From: an uncultured Acidobacteriota bacterium
GTDB lineage: Bacteria > Acidobacteriota > Vicinamibacteria > Vicinamibacterales > CAVVIG01
Length of the DNA stretch: 63,698 nt
Assembly (NCBI GenBank): GCA_902825985.1
Contig: CADEDC010000030.1
Span: forward strand, 1 to 63,698
Direction: 5' to 3'
Shown one piece after another: positions 1 to 8,946 of the stretch. How positions within the stretch are numbered: position 1 is the stretch's first letter; each line of letters begins with the position of its first letter. The translations under genes were made by a program, and so were the position numbers. Under the pieces are notes generated by a model. It was given only the letters and a program-made list of their open reading frames with translations. It did not search any database and was not told the origin of the DNA.

Positions 1-350
1 ACCCGTGAATGAAGCGCTTAACGCCAGAAGTCGCGCGCCATCAGCACGTTAGAAAAACGCTCTCCTCTGATTTCGAATCCCTGCCTCTCCGCCAGTGTTC
101 CCCCCGGATTCGTTGATCGCTTTTCGTCCCGGGGGGCGCCTCCCCACGTGTCCAAGATCCTGTTGGCCCCGCCCGGCCCGCAGCGACCCCGCCAGCGCCA
201 CCCGCATCGCGACGTGCCAACATCACGAGTGCCGCAGGATGTGGACGTCGCCGGGTGCCGGCTTCATCCCCTCGGCCAGGCCGGCCCGCCGGCGCCACCC
301 GCTTGGCCCTTCCTGTGCGCGCGGCCCATGCCACGGCGAACCGATCGATG
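1..350. other. Non-coding start of window
   Basis: No convincing gene was found on either strand ahead of the sigma factor. The open frames here encode Arg/Pro/Ala-rich text typical of random GC-rich DNA, without a family match, signal peptide or ribosome binding site. Part of it may be the upstream regulatory region of the sigma factor gene. Confidence 0.6.
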
Positions 351-379
351 TTCGCGCGCGGCCTTCACTCCCCTACAAT
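351..379 (+). promoter_or_regulatory. Candidate promoter of the ECF sigma factor gene
   Basis: A TACAAT -10 hexamer lies at 374-379, with a weak TTCGCG -35 candidate at 351-356 (17 bp spacer). The start codon at 390 is only 10 bp past the -10 box and no Shine-Dalgarno sequence precedes it, so the mRNA would be leaderless or nearly so. The -35 match is poor. Confidence 0.4.
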
Positions 380-389
380 CAAGCGACGC

Positions 390-944
390 ATGACCGACGT
401 CACGGCCTTGCTCGATCGCTGGCGACAGGGGGACCGCGGAGCGCTCGACGATCTGATGCCCCTCGTCTATCGGGAACTGCGTGGGTTGGCCGCCTCCCAC
501 CTCCGTCACGAGCGGCCGGACCACACCCTGCAACCGACGGCGCTCGTCCATGAAGCCTATCTCCGCCTGACAACGGTCCGCGGCGCCGGCTTCGACAACC
601 GCCTCCACTTCTTCGGCGCGGCGGCCACCGCCATGCGGCGCATCCTGGTGGAGCATGCGCGGCGCCGGCTCGCGCAGAAGCGCGGCCTCGGCGTGATACC
701 GGTCGATCTCGACGGGATCGGCGACATCGCGATCGACCCGCGCGTCGACCTGGTGGCGCTCGACGATGCTCTGCAACGGCTGGCCACAGTTTCCCCGGTC
801 AAGGAACGCGTCGTCGAACTGCGGTACTTCGGTGGCCTGTCGATCGATCAGACGGCGCAGGTGCTCGGTGTGGCACCGGCGACCGTCAAACGGCACTGGG
901 CGTTCGCGCGCGCGTGGCTCTACCGCGAGCTGGCCGTCGAATAA
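390..944 (+). CDS. ECF RNA polymerase sigma factor, TIGR02999-like
   Basis: This 184-residue sigma-70 family protein should direct RNA polymerase to a dedicated regulon. Region 2 runs through roughly residues 8-95 (ALVHEAYLRL, then FFGAAATAMRRILVEHARRR). Region 4 with its helix-turn-helix lies near the C terminus (ELRYFGGLSIDQTAQVLGV, then ATVKRHW). The HEAYLRL and ILVEHARRR signatures are those of the TIGR02999 group, common in Acidobacteriota and Planctomycetota. I chose the ATG at 390 because the frame upstream is low-complexity and has no sigma similarity. The 3' end overlaps the convergent kinase gene by 25 bp. No anti-sigma factor is adjacent. TIGR02999 genes are often beside PknB-type kinases, so phosphorylation control by the neighbour is a reasonable inference, not something the sequence shows. 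Confidence 0.9.
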   Translation: MTDVTALLDRWRQGDRGALDDLMPLVYRELRGLAASHLRHERPDHTLQPTALVHEAYLRLTTVRGAGFDNRLHFFGAAATAMRRILVEHARRRLAQKRGLGVIPVDLDGIGDIAIDPRVDLVALDDALQRLATVSPVKERVVELRYFGGLSIDQTAQVLGVAPATVKRHWAFARAWLYRELAVE

Positions 945-3502
945 TCTCGCAGCGCCTCGTCACACGCCGCCAGGGCCGATTGCACGCGACCGGGAAGGCG
1001 CGCGTCCTCGCCGGTCAGGGCGCCCGCGCTGGCCAGGGGCTCGAGCATCGGGGTCGATCGTTCCAGCATGGCCCGGGCTCTGGCGAAGGTGGCCACCCCG
1101 GCCCGTGTGCCGGTGCCGGCCGCCGCAACGTCCGTGAGCAAGACGGCAGCCTCGATGAACGTGAACTGAACGGTGACGTTCCTGGAATCCTGTGCGAGCA
1201 GCCGTTCCACCTGATCGATCGCCGGCTCGAGACGCGCGCGCGCCTCATCGTATCGGCGCATTGCGACGAGGCTCCCGGCTTCCTGCACCATCGTCATGGC
1301 AACTGCCCGACGGGCCAGCCGATCGTTCTGATCGCGGGCGACGTCCTCCGCCGAGAGGCGGTTCGCCTCGGTAAACGCTGCCACCGCGTCGGCATGGCGT
1401 CCGCTCGCCGCCTGCAGGTCGCCGAGCTTCGCCAGATCACGTGCCAGGCCGCGACGCAGGCCTGCCGACTGCGGCTCGGCCGCCAGCAGACGCCTGTCCA
1501 TCTCGATCACGCGCGGCGCCAGGCCGAGTGCTTCGGTGAGACCCTGATTGTCCGGCAGCTCGCCGAGCAGCTGAATGGTTCGAAAGAGCGCGAACGCGTA
1601 CCGGCCCCCGAGGTTTTTCTCACTCAGACGGGCCGGCGGCAGGGCCTCGTAGAACGCGACGGCCTTGCGACAGGCGTTCAACCCATTCGACAGGTCACCC
1701 GTCACGGCCAGCAGGTAGCCATGTGTGACCAGCGCCTCGGCGCGCTCCGCCTCCGCCTCGCCACGCGCCGCCGTCGATACGGCGCGAGTGAGAAGCTCCA
1801 CCGCAAGCGCGGAGTGCTCGGGCGCCTCCTTCGTGCGTCCGATCTGGAACATCGCCTGTGACAGCCTCAGCTCTCCACGCGCGCTCTCGCGAAGTGCCAC
1901 GGCATCGGGGTTGAGCGCCGGTTGAACGAGGCGCCGCCTGAACGACGAGGCCTTCTGATAGCTCGCGAGCGCGGCTTCGGACTGACCGAGATTCGACTGG
2001 AGCAGCGCGCCCTGCACGTCGCCGAGCCGGTCGTACCCATTGGCCAGCTCGCGCAGGAGCGAGGGGTCATCGCCCGCGTCCGCGGCGAGACGATCGAGAT
2101 AGCCCAGGCCGGTCTTCACGAGCAGCTGTCGCGCCGCCGTTGCGCCGGAGAGATCGCGGATCTGTTGTTCGACGTCGAAGAGAAACACGTTGGCCAGGGC
2201 GCGAACGTCGGCCAGACGCGCGGTCGAGCGGTCGCGCTCGCGGCGCGCGTTGACGACCGCCACCACGGTGATCACCAGCGCGACGATCAGGGCTGCCGCC
2301 ACCGCGGCACCGGACGCAACCGCCCAGCGGTGCCGGCCGACGAACTTCCGCGCGCGATATCTGAGCGTGTCCGGCCTCGCCCGGACCGGGAGGCCAGCCA
2401 GGTGCCGCTCGAGATCGTCGGCGAGGTCGTCGGCGCTGGCATAGCGCTGCGCCGGCTCCTTGGCCAGTGCCTTGAGCAGGATGTTGTCGAGATCGCCACG
2501 CAGTGCTGCGGCACTGGCGGTGGGCGCCACACGCGAGGGGCGCGTCGGCGTCTGCTCGAGCACCGAACGCTCGAGCTCGTACGCATTCCGTGTCGTCAGC
2601 CGGTACGGCCGCTCTGTCGTGAGCAGCTCGTAGAGCACCACGCCCAGTGAGTACACATCCGACGCGGTCGTGACGCTCTCACCGCGCACCTGCTCGGGAC
2701 TGGCGTAGTCCGGCGTCATCAGCCTCAGACCCGTGAGGGTCGCGCCAACCTCCTCCTCGTCGTAACCCTCCGACAGGAGTTTGGCGATGCCGAAGTCGAG
2801 CAGCTTGGGCTCGCCGCCTTCGCTGATCAGAATGTTCGACGGCTTCAGGTCGCGGTGCACCACGAGGTGCTGATGCGCGTACTGGACGGCGTGGCACACC
2901 TGCTCGAAGAGCCGCAAGCGTTCGGTCACGCTCAGCCGGTGCGCCTCGCAGTAGGCGAGCAGGTTGACGCCCTGGACGTACTCCATCACCAGGTACGGCA
3001 CGCCCTGCGCCGTGGTCCCGGCGTCATAGAGGCGCGCGATGCCTGCGTGCTCGAGACCTGCCAGGATCCGCTGCTCCACACGGAAGCGGCGCAACGAGAG
3101 GGTGCTGGCCAGGGGGCGCAGCAGCTTCACTGCGACGCGCCGGCCCGTGCCCGCCTGCTCCGCTGCGTAGACCCGGCCCATACCGCCGCGTCCGATCTCC
3201 CGCACGAGGGTGTACGTCGCGATGGCGTGCGGCAGCCTGAGGTCCGGGATGTCGGGGGCCTCCTCCGCGCCGCCAGCCAACGGAACACCGGCGACGAGGG
3301 GCTGGTCGAGGAAGAACGCGGCGTCTACGTCGAACAGCGACGAGACGTCCCGCCGGAGATCGGCGTCGGCGCCGCACGCCCGTTCGAGAAAGCGCAGGCG
3401 CGCGTCACCGGCCAGATCCGCGGCAGCATGGAAGATTTCCTCGGCACGTTCGAATCGGGCAGCGTCCACGGTGATGGGGCCGCCTCCTGCGACCGTGGTC
3501 AT
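920..3502 (-). CDS. Membrane Ser/Thr protein kinase with TPR-like C-terminal domain
   Basis: An 860-residue PknB-type kinase. After an N-terminal helical segment, the kinase domain spans about residues 95-375, with glycine loop GRGGMG (104-109), catalytic Lys126, HRDLKPSN (216-223), DFG (236-238) and PDYASPE (264-270). One transmembrane helix lies at about 394-418. The rest is a roughly 440-residue alpha-helical TPR-like region, which would be outside the cytoplasmic membrane if the kinase is cytosolic. All catalytic motifs are intact, so activity is expected; the ligand and substrates are unknown. The first ATG (3500-3502) overlaps a TAGAAT box, so a GTG at codon 12 (3467-3469) is a possible true start. 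It is convergent with the ECF sigma gene and overlaps it by 25 bp. Domain order is the same as in the gene at 24216-26936. Confidence 0.93.
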   Translation of the reverse strand: MTTVAGGGPITVDAARFERAEEIFHAAADLAGDARLRFLERACGADADLRRDVSSLFDVDAAFFLDQPLVAGVPLAGGAEEAPDIPDLRLPHAIATYTLVREIGRGGMGRVYAAEQAGTGRRVAVKLLRPLASTLSLRRFRVEQRILAGLEHAGIARLYDAGTTAQGVPYLVMEYVQGVNLLAYCEAHRLSVTERLRLFEQVCHAVQYAHQHLVVHRDLKPSNILISEGGEPKLLDFGIAKLLSEGYDEEEVGATLTGLRLMTPDYASPEQVRGESVTTASDVYSLGVVLYELLTTERPYRLTTRNAYELERSVLEQTPTRPSRVAPTASAAALRGDLDNILLKALAKEPAQRYASADDLADDLERHLAGLPVRARPDTLRYRARKFVGRHRWAVASGAAVAAALIVALVITVVAVVNARRERDRSTARLADVRALANVFLFDVEQQIRDLSGATAARQLLVKTGLGYLDRLAADAGDDPSLLRELANGYDRLGDVQGALLQSNLGQSEAALASYQKASSFRRRLVQPALNPDAVALRESARGELRLSQAMFQIGRTKEAPEHSALAVELLTRAVSTAARGEAEAERAEALVTHGYLLAVTGDLSNGLNACRKAVAFYEALPPARLSEKNLGGRYAFALFRTIQLLGELPDNQGLTEALGLAPRVIEMDRRLLAAEPQSAGLRRGLARDLAKLGDLQAASGRHADAVAAFTEANRLSAEDVARDQNDRLARRAVAMTMVQEAGSLVAMRRYDEARARLEPAIDQVERLLAQDSRNVTVQFTFIEAAVLLTDVAAAGTGTRAGVATFARARAMLERSTPMLEPLASAGALTGEDARLPGRVQSALAACDEALRDYSTASSR

Positions 3503-3529
3503 TCTAAGCCGCCTGCTAGTTCCAGGGGA

Positions 3530-6031
3530 CTAGGTGCCCGGCCTCGGCGTCAGCGTCAGGGTGTAGGAAAAGGTCCGGTTCCCGTTGGCCGGCCCGCTAC
3601 CGAGCAACACGTTCGCATGCACGTCGATCGTGTAGATGCCCGGCCCACAGACGGCGGTTTGCGACGATGACGTGGACATGGTGAACACCGCCCCGCCTCC
3701 GTGCATGAGCCGGACGAACAACACCGACGTGCCGCCCGCACTCGTCGTCATCTGCAACTGGCAGTCGAAGGTGCCCTGCAGTTCGGCCGTCAAAGCCGAT
3801 GTCAGGATCACCGAGGCCTGCGCATCGCCGCTGGTCGATGCGCCGAGGCTGCCGCTGCCGCTGATGACCCGATTGAGCAGCGTCGGGTTCACCGTCAGCT
3901 GCACCCGGCTTTCGCTCACCCTCGCCTGGCCCGGGTCGGGATCCGATGCCCTCTCGTTGATGGTCTGGCTGCTGACGAAGGCCTCGATCTGCGGCTGGAC
4001 GATGGCAAACGGACCAGCCACGAAGCCCGCTGTGGCCGTTCCCGCCTGCAACGACTTCGACGCCATGACGCTCCGCGACGTCACGATGACGTTATTGGCC
4101 GTGGTCACGGTCACCGTCTTGAAGAATGGACGACGCCCGGCGATCGGGCCACCCGACGGCACGACGGCCGTCACCTCGCACGTCCCCTCGGATGCCGGGG
4201 CGGTGTAGAGTCCGGCGAGACTGAGTGTTCCGCCGCAGTTCGGTTCGAGCTGCCATTCGAAGATCGCCGGAATCCCATCCGGGTCGGCCAGCGTCGCCGC
4301 GAACTGCATCTGCTGCCCCGGAGCAAGCGTCGCGCCGGGCGGCGTGACGGTCACCCGGCATCCGGCCGCGGCAAGAAAGAAGCTCTGGCCGAGCGGCGAT
4401 CCCAAAGAATTGAGGAAGCTCTCCCCGAATAACTGGAGCGGACGAAAGAGCAAGGCGTCGGCGACCAGCGGGTCGGTCGCGCACTGGGACTGAGCCTGCG
4501 AGAGGAGCGTCGTCAGGAGCCGCCCGATTGCCGCATGCGCCGCGGTCTCGATATCCAGATCGTTGATGAGCGCCGCATTGGCCGCCACATCCTGCAGAAG
4601 GTTGAACGTGGAATCCATCATCGTGATGAATGGTGCGGTCGGGTCGCCTGACGGAATCACCACCATCAGCCTGGACGGGGCTTCGGCTTCCGCGGATGTG
4701 ATGATGCCGGACAGCGCCGCCGGGATGCAGGCCAGCTCCGGCATGTCCGGCTGAATCGCGGTGAGGCCGAGCACCTCGCCGGCGTCGTTGAGCCGCGCCA
4801 TGTCCACGACCACCGCGGTGACGTCGCGCAGGGCGTTGAAGGCCGCGAACGGTTCGTTCGCCGTCAGCGACGCCGCAGCCAGCGTGCAGCTCGCGTTCAC
4901 GTGCAGCGCCAGCGCGTCCAGCCCTTTCTGGTAGACGTTCTGGCACACCGTTCTGGCAGCGGGAATGCTTCCGTCACACAGCTGGAGACCGAACCGGTCG
5001 ACCCAGGTTCCGAGCAGCGACATCAGTTCTTCCACCTGGGTGGCCGGCAGCGTGGGCGGAAGGGCGGCGACGATGGGACCGACCTCCGCGATGAAGTCGG
5101 CCGGAGTCCCCGACGCCAGGCCGGCGGTGCTGAAGTGCGAGACCTGCACAGAGGCGGTGTTGCCGCTCAGGGTGACCGGCAGCACCTCGAAGTTCTCGCC
5201 CGTCCCGTTGTAGAGGAACCCGAGCAGGCCCTGCGTGGCGATCCCTCCTGGAACGTCGATCGTGAGGGTCAGCGGTTCGCTGAACTGGAGCCCGCTCGGC
5301 TCGAGCCGCACGGCCGCGGCCAAGCCACCCGACAGTGGCAGATTCCCAATTGATGTCACCGGTGTAATGGCGATGGACGTGGCGTCAGCCAGCGCTCCCT
5401 GCGGCACGGTCAGCGTGTAGATGGTGCCCTGGCCATTGACCGTGCTCACCTGGCCACCTTCGGGCGCGACGAGCGATTCGCTGCGCGCCGCCGGCTCGAC
5501 CTGTTCGACCACCGGCCGCTTCAGGTCGAACGTGTCGCTCGCCTTGGCGAGGAGTTCCCGCTTGCCGATCGACCCGCCGAACAGCGGACCGGTGCGAACG
5601 ACGAGGACGGTGATCTTGTAGCTGCCTTCCGGTTCGGTGCCCTTCCAGACGTACTGAAAGTAGGGGGCAAGGTGGATGGGAGACGTCTTCGTGAGCCGTA
5701 CGCCGCGGGCAGCAGGCCACAGCGCGCCCGGAGAGTGCCGCCGTCCGAAGACCGGCACGCCCCTCACAATCGGGACGACCCGCTGCGACCCGGGGAGCCG
5801 CGCGAAGACGAAGATATCGACGCTGACGGGTGCGCCCGTCGTGGTGACGTCCACGGCGACACGCAGGGTGTCCCCGGCCCGGTAGACGCTCTGGTTGGCG
5901 TCGATCCGAGCGGTGACTGCCTGGGCGAACGCCGGCTGGCTCAGGCCGAAGAAGACGGCAAGCGCGAGCACGACTGACGCGGACGTGATGGGGGCGGACG
6001 CGCGGAGGACGTTCGGGCAGGGCAGTCGCAT
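3530..6031 (-). CDS. Large secreted protein with ZU5-like and Ig-like domains
   Basis: An 833-residue exported protein of unknown function. A signal peptide covers about residues 1-36, ending PAFAQ. A beta-rich segment follows (about 38-180). Then comes a segment with the ZU5-type pattern YTLTVPQGAL...ITPV...LEPSGLQFSEPLTLTI (about 205-310), a helical middle, and an Ig-like segment (VTPPGATLAPGQQMQF...GLYTAPA) of the kind repeated in bacterial surface proteins. I chose the ATG at 6031 because it gives a proper signal peptide and is preceded by GAGG; a longer frame to 6100 adds 23 residues without features. It ends 28 bp upstream of the kinase gene on the same strand, so co-transcription is possible. 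No enzyme motif was recognised; a surface or envelope role is inferred. Confidence 0.85.
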   Translation of the reverse strand: MRLPCPNVLRASAPITSASVVLALAVFFGLSQPAFAQAVTARIDANQSVYRAGDTLRVAVDVTTTGAPVSVDIFVFARLPGSQRVVPIVRGVPVFGRRHSPGALWPAARGVRLTKTSPIHLAPYFQYVWKGTEPEGSYKITVLVVRTGPLFGGSIGKRELLAKASDTFDLKRPVVEQVEPAARSESLVAPEGGQVSTVNGQGTIYTLTVPQGALADATSIAITPVTSIGNLPLSGGLAAAVRLEPSGLQFSEPLTLTIDVPGGIATQGLLGFLYNGTGENFEVLPVTLSGNTASVQVSHFSTAGLASGTPADFIAEVGPIVAALPPTLPATQVEELMSLLGTWVDRFGLQLCDGSIPAARTVCQNVYQKGLDALALHVNASCTLAAASLTANEPFAAFNALRDVTAVVVDMARLNDAGEVLGLTAIQPDMPELACIPAALSGIITSAEAEAPSRLMVVIPSGDPTAPFITMMDSTFNLLQDVAANAALINDLDIETAAHAAIGRLLTTLLSQAQSQCATDPLVADALLFRPLQLFGESFLNSLGSPLGQSFFLAAAGCRVTVTPPGATLAPGQQMQFAATLADPDGIPAIFEWQLEPNCGGTLSLAGLYTAPASEGTCEVTAVVPSGGPIAGRRPFFKTVTVTTANNVIVTSRSVMASKSLQAGTATAGFVAGPFAIVQPQIEAFVSSQTINERASDPDPGQARVSESRVQLTVNPTLLNRVISGSGSLGASTSGDAQASVILTSALTAELQGTFDCQLQMTTSAGGTSVLFVRLMHGGGAVFTMSTSSSQTAVCGPGIYTIDVHANVLLGSGPANGNRTFSYTLTLTPRPGT

Positions 6032-6732
6032 GGAGACCTCGTCTCGGAGTGGACCGGTTGGCGCGGGACAATCCCGCCTGTCTGATATGGCGTGGAACAC
6101 AGGCGGACCGGCTCACCGGGTCGCGGCGGCCTCGAACTCCCTGACCGTCGACGAGGTCGCCGCACTGGCCGCGCCGGCTCGAACCGCACGCCCGAGGTGG
6201 TTGTTGGCGAGGATCAGGGCCGCGCCGCGCCAGGTCAACGAGGAAAGGGCAAGGCGAGATGCATGCCGACGAAACGGGTGTCCCCCAGGCGAGGCCTCGT
6301 CCGGTCTGGTCGCACGGAGAAGCACTGGCCGCGGTCCCAGGGGCGCCGACCATCGATGCCATCGTCATGGCATCGGCGGCGCGCCGCGGCGACCTCGTGT
6401 ACACGTCGGACGTCGCGGACTTGGAGCGGCTCCGAAAGTACTTTCCATCGGTGCGGCGCCTCGCAGCGTGACGGCCCCCGGCGGGGTCACCATCCTTGGG
6501 GACTGAAGGGGTGTAGCCGACTCCATGCCTTGTCGTTCGCGCAATGCCACACCCCAGGGGTCTGCCACAGCAGGTTGGAATGAGGCCGACTTCAAAGCCT
6601 GGGACACCGCTCGCGACCCAGGCTGGCCGCGCGTCGGCGGCACGGTTCGACGCCCGCCCTCCAGACCGAATCGGCCTTGCGGCATGTTTCGGGTACACTG
6701 CCCTCGACAAACCGTCATCCCGGAGGACGCGA
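6032..6732. other. Gene-poor stretch containing a toxin remnant
   Basis: About 700 bp without an intact gene, apart from the PIN-domain remnant at 6259-6474 listed separately. The other open frames are Arg-rich and match nothing I recognise. Together with the remnant this looks like the site of a decayed toxin-antitoxin module. Confidence 0.5.
6259..6474 (+). pseudogene. C-terminal remnant of a PIN-domain (VapC-like) toxin
   Basis: The reading frame encodes the tail of a PIN ribonuclease. TIDAIVMASAARRGDLVYTS, followed by DVADLERLRKYFPSVRRLAA, matches the last third of VapC-like proteins, including the acidic residues of the active-site half. The N-terminal half with the first catalytic aspartate is absent from all three forward frames upstream, and no antitoxin gene is visible. 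The ATG at 6259 is not a real domain start. I read this as a decayed toxin gene; a very diverged intact small protein is less likely. Confidence 0.5.
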
Positions 6733-7302
6733 ATGAAGCCGTTTGCAGCAAACCTGTCCACGACGGCCGCAGCGATGCTCGCTGGTGCCGTCATCGCGAC
6801 CGTCATCTCGGTCGCCGTCCCGACGCTCACGCCTCAGGCTGCCGCGGCACAGGCCGCACCTGGTGCACCTGGTGCACAGGGCGCAGCACCCGCCGCCCCT
6901 CCGGTTCCATGCGGACCGCAAGGCCAGCTGCCAGCCACGCTGTCCAAGAACGTCGATGGCAAGTCGCGCTGCTTCGAGGTCCGCATCTACACGATTGACG
7001 CCAGTCGCGTCGGCACGGGCAACTTCCGTGGCGGCATCAACGAGCTGCACCAGCGCTTCCGCGAGAAGGAGGTCGCGATCTTCAAGCGGCTCGGTGCCGA
7101 GATCCTCGGCGTCTGGCAGCAGATGGACAATCCGAACACCCTGGTCTGGATGCTCGCCTATCGCGACCGCGCGCATCGCGATGAGGTGTGGGCGAAGTTC
7201 GGCGCCGACCCGGAGTGGACCGCCCTCAGGGCGAAGTATCCGGTGCCGGTCAATGCCAACACCTTCTTCATGAGCGCGGCCGACTATTCCCCGATGAAGT
7301 AG
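6733..7302 (+). CDS. Exported NIPSNAP-family protein
   Basis: A 189-residue protein with a hydrophobic signal peptide (about residues 1-39, ending QAAAAQ), a short Ala/Pro/Gly linker, and one NIPSNAP domain of about 105 residues beginning CFEVRIYTID and containing TLVWMLAYRDRAHRDEVW. NIPSNAP domains are dimeric ferredoxin-like folds found in bacteria and mitochondria; their biochemical role is mostly unknown. The ATG at 6733 has GGAGGA at the right distance and gives the signal peptide. It stands alone, with no co-directional neighbour within 1 kb. Family assignment is fairly secure; substrate and role are not known. Confidence 0.85.
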   Translation: MKPFAANLSTTAAAMLAGAVIATVISVAVPTLTPQAAAAQAAPGAPGAQGAAPAAPPVPCGPQGQLPATLSKNVDGKSRCFEVRIYTIDASRVGTGNFRGGINELHQRFREKEVAIFKRLGAEILGVWQQMDNPNTLVWMLAYRDRAHRDEVWAKFGADPEWTALRAKYPVPVNANTFFMSAADYSPMK

Positions 7303-7477
7303 CCACTGGCCATCACTGGAGGCGCGCGAGCGGCTGGTCCCGGCCTTCTTCGCTACGCCCCAGGGTCCCACGGGCCCCGACACGAGCTGCAGGGGGCCGT
7401 GCGATCGTCACGCCCCGTGCCGACCGTGATGCGACGCGTCCAGCGGGCGCGTCGCCCGCCGGTGACCTGAGCCGCCG

Positions 7478-8518
7478 TCAATCCGGCCTCTTCACCCCCT
7501 CGATCAAGCCAAGTCGAAGGAGACTCTCGGCGGTGGCCACGATGGCGTCCTCTCTGGCACGCGGCACCCAGCCGAGCAGGCGCTTCGCCTTCTCGCTGGT
7601 GGCGTTCATGTTCCGTCCCAGCAAGGGGATCGAGCCGCGCAGCGCGGGATCCCTGAGAGCGCCAAGGCGCACGATCCAGTTCGGCAGCACCCGCGAGCTG
7701 ACCCTGGCTGCCGCCGCGCCCATCCGCTGCTGCAGCAGCTTCGCGACCTCGCCGAGCCACAAGCTGTCGCCGGCGATGGCGATGAAGCGCTCACCCTTCG
7801 CGGCCGGATCGACCATGGCCCGCAGATGAAGGTCCGCCACATCCCGCACATCGACGAAACCCGAATTGATCCTGGGGCAACCAGGCAGCCCTTCCAGCAT
7901 GGTCTTGATCAGCCGGATGGAGTGCGAATAGTCCGCGCCCAGCACCGGTCCGAGTACCGCCGTGGGATTGACGACGGACAGCTCCATGCTGCCCCCTTCC
8001 CGCGCCATGAAATCCCAGGCAGCCCGCTCCGAGAGGGTCTTTGACTTCTGATAGAGCCAGACGTCCCCGGACAGGTCGCTCCAGTCGTTCTCGTCGAATG
8101 GCCTGCCCATCTCTCCGTGTCCCGCACAGATCGCGCCGAAGGCGGACGTCAGCACCACCCGCCTGACGCCGGCATCCCGCGCGGCGCGCAGCACTCGCAG
8201 CGTTCCATCCACGGCCGGCCTGACCCAGGCATCCTCTGATGTCTGCTTGCCCGTCGGCGTCGCCGAGGCGCCATGCAGGACATACGCACACCCGGCGCTC
8301 GCCGCCGCCCACCCCTGGTCCGCATCGAGATCGGCCTCAACCAAGGACAGGCGTTCACCAGGCTCGGCCCCTCCCACCTTCAGCTGCTGGCGCACCTCCG
8401 GCTCGCGCCTCAGGCTACGGACCGTCGTGCGGACCCGATACCCCGCGCCGAGCAAGGCGAGGATGCAGTACTGCGCGATGAAGCCTGTGCCGCCGGTCAC
8501 GAGAACTGTCGTTTCCAC
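7478..8518 (-). CDS. NAD(P)-dependent epimerase/dihydroflavonol-reductase-like SDR
   Basis: A 346-residue extended short-chain dehydrogenase/reductase, cytosolic. The Rossmann glycine motif TGGTGFIA is at residues 8-15, the serine strand reads LTSAFGAI, and the catalytic pair is in YQKSK. The overall pattern (TVRSL after strand 2, SVVNPTAVLGPVLG, GFVDVRDVADLHLRAM) is that of the dihydroflavonol/cinnamoyl-CoA reductase-like group, which reduces carbonyls with NADPH; the actual substrate is unknown. I chose GTG at 8516-8518 because GGAGGAG lies six bases upstream and it starts right at the first Rossmann strand; an ATG at 8569 would add 17 residues. It is divergent from the TetR remnant at 8621, with a palindromic operator-like site between them. 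Confidence 0.9.
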   Translation of the reverse strand: METTVLVTGGTGFIAQYCILALLGAGYRVRTTVRSLRREPEVRQQLKVGGAEPGERLSLVEADLDADQGWAAASAGCAYVLHGASATPTGKQTSEDAWVRPAVDGTLRVLRAARDAGVRRVVLTSAFGAICAGHGEMGRPFDENDWSDLSGDVWLYQKSKTLSERAAWDFMAREGGSMELSVVNPTAVLGPVLGADYSHSIRLIKTMLEGLPGCPRINSGFVDVRDVADLHLRAMVDPAAKGERFIAIAGDSLWLGEVAKLLQQRMGAAAARVSSRVLPNWIVRLGALRDPALRGSIPLLGRNMNATSEKAKRLLGWVPRAREDAIVATAESLLRLGLIEGVKRPD

Positions 8519-8570
8519 GCCCTGCTCCTCCGGACCGCCCCGCCGGAGTCCGGCGATCGACGCGGCCATG

Positions 8571-8588
8571 TCTACACATGTATACAAG
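8571..8588. promoter_or_regulatory. Palindromic operator-like site between SDR gene and TetR remnant
   Basis: The segment contains a perfect TGTATACA palindrome (8579-8586) and a longer imperfect inverted repeat centred at 8578/8579 (6 of 8 arm positions pair). It is AT-rich in a GC-rich neighbourhood and lies 53 bp upstream of the reductase start. Position and symmetry fit a TetR-family operator controlling the divergent reductase gene. Confidence 0.45.
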
Positions 8589-8611
8589 CATTGTCCCCGC
8601 TCCGGGTATGA

Positions 8612-8917
8612 CGCGCCGGATTGCGTGACATCGCCGCCGGCGCCGGCGTCACGGCGATGATGGTGAACCGCTACTTCGGATCCAAGGAGCAACTGTTCGC
8701 CGAGGTGGTCGAACAGACCATGACCCAGGGCAGCCTGATCGCCGGCGGGATCATGGATTCCCCGAATCCCGGCAGGGCGCTGGCGGCGGCGCTGGGCGAG
8801 ATGAGACGCGCCGACGCCACGCCGATCGACGGCTTCCCGATCACCATGCATTCGGCCTCCAGCCCCGTCGCCGCCGTGCTGGGGCAGGTGTTCGATCGAC
8901 TGATCGAAGCACCATGA
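8612..8917 (+). pseudogene. Doubly truncated TetR-family regulator
   Basis: The frame encodes LRDIAAGAGVTAMMVNRYFG followed by SKEQLFAEVVEQTM, the second half of a TetR helix-turn-helix, then about 65 residues of ligand-domain start, and stops at 8917. An in-frame TGA at 8609-8611 sits immediately upstream, so the first DNA-binding helix (about 25-30 residues) is missing. The product is about 98 residues where about 190-210 is normal. No continuation was found in the other frames downstream. It is probably non-functional, leaving the divergent reductase constitutive or under another regulator. A sequencing frameshift at the 5' end is an alternative but would not explain the short C terminus. 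Confidence 0.6.
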
Positions 8918-8946
8918 CAGCCCGCCAAGCGGGGCAACTTGCTTGA

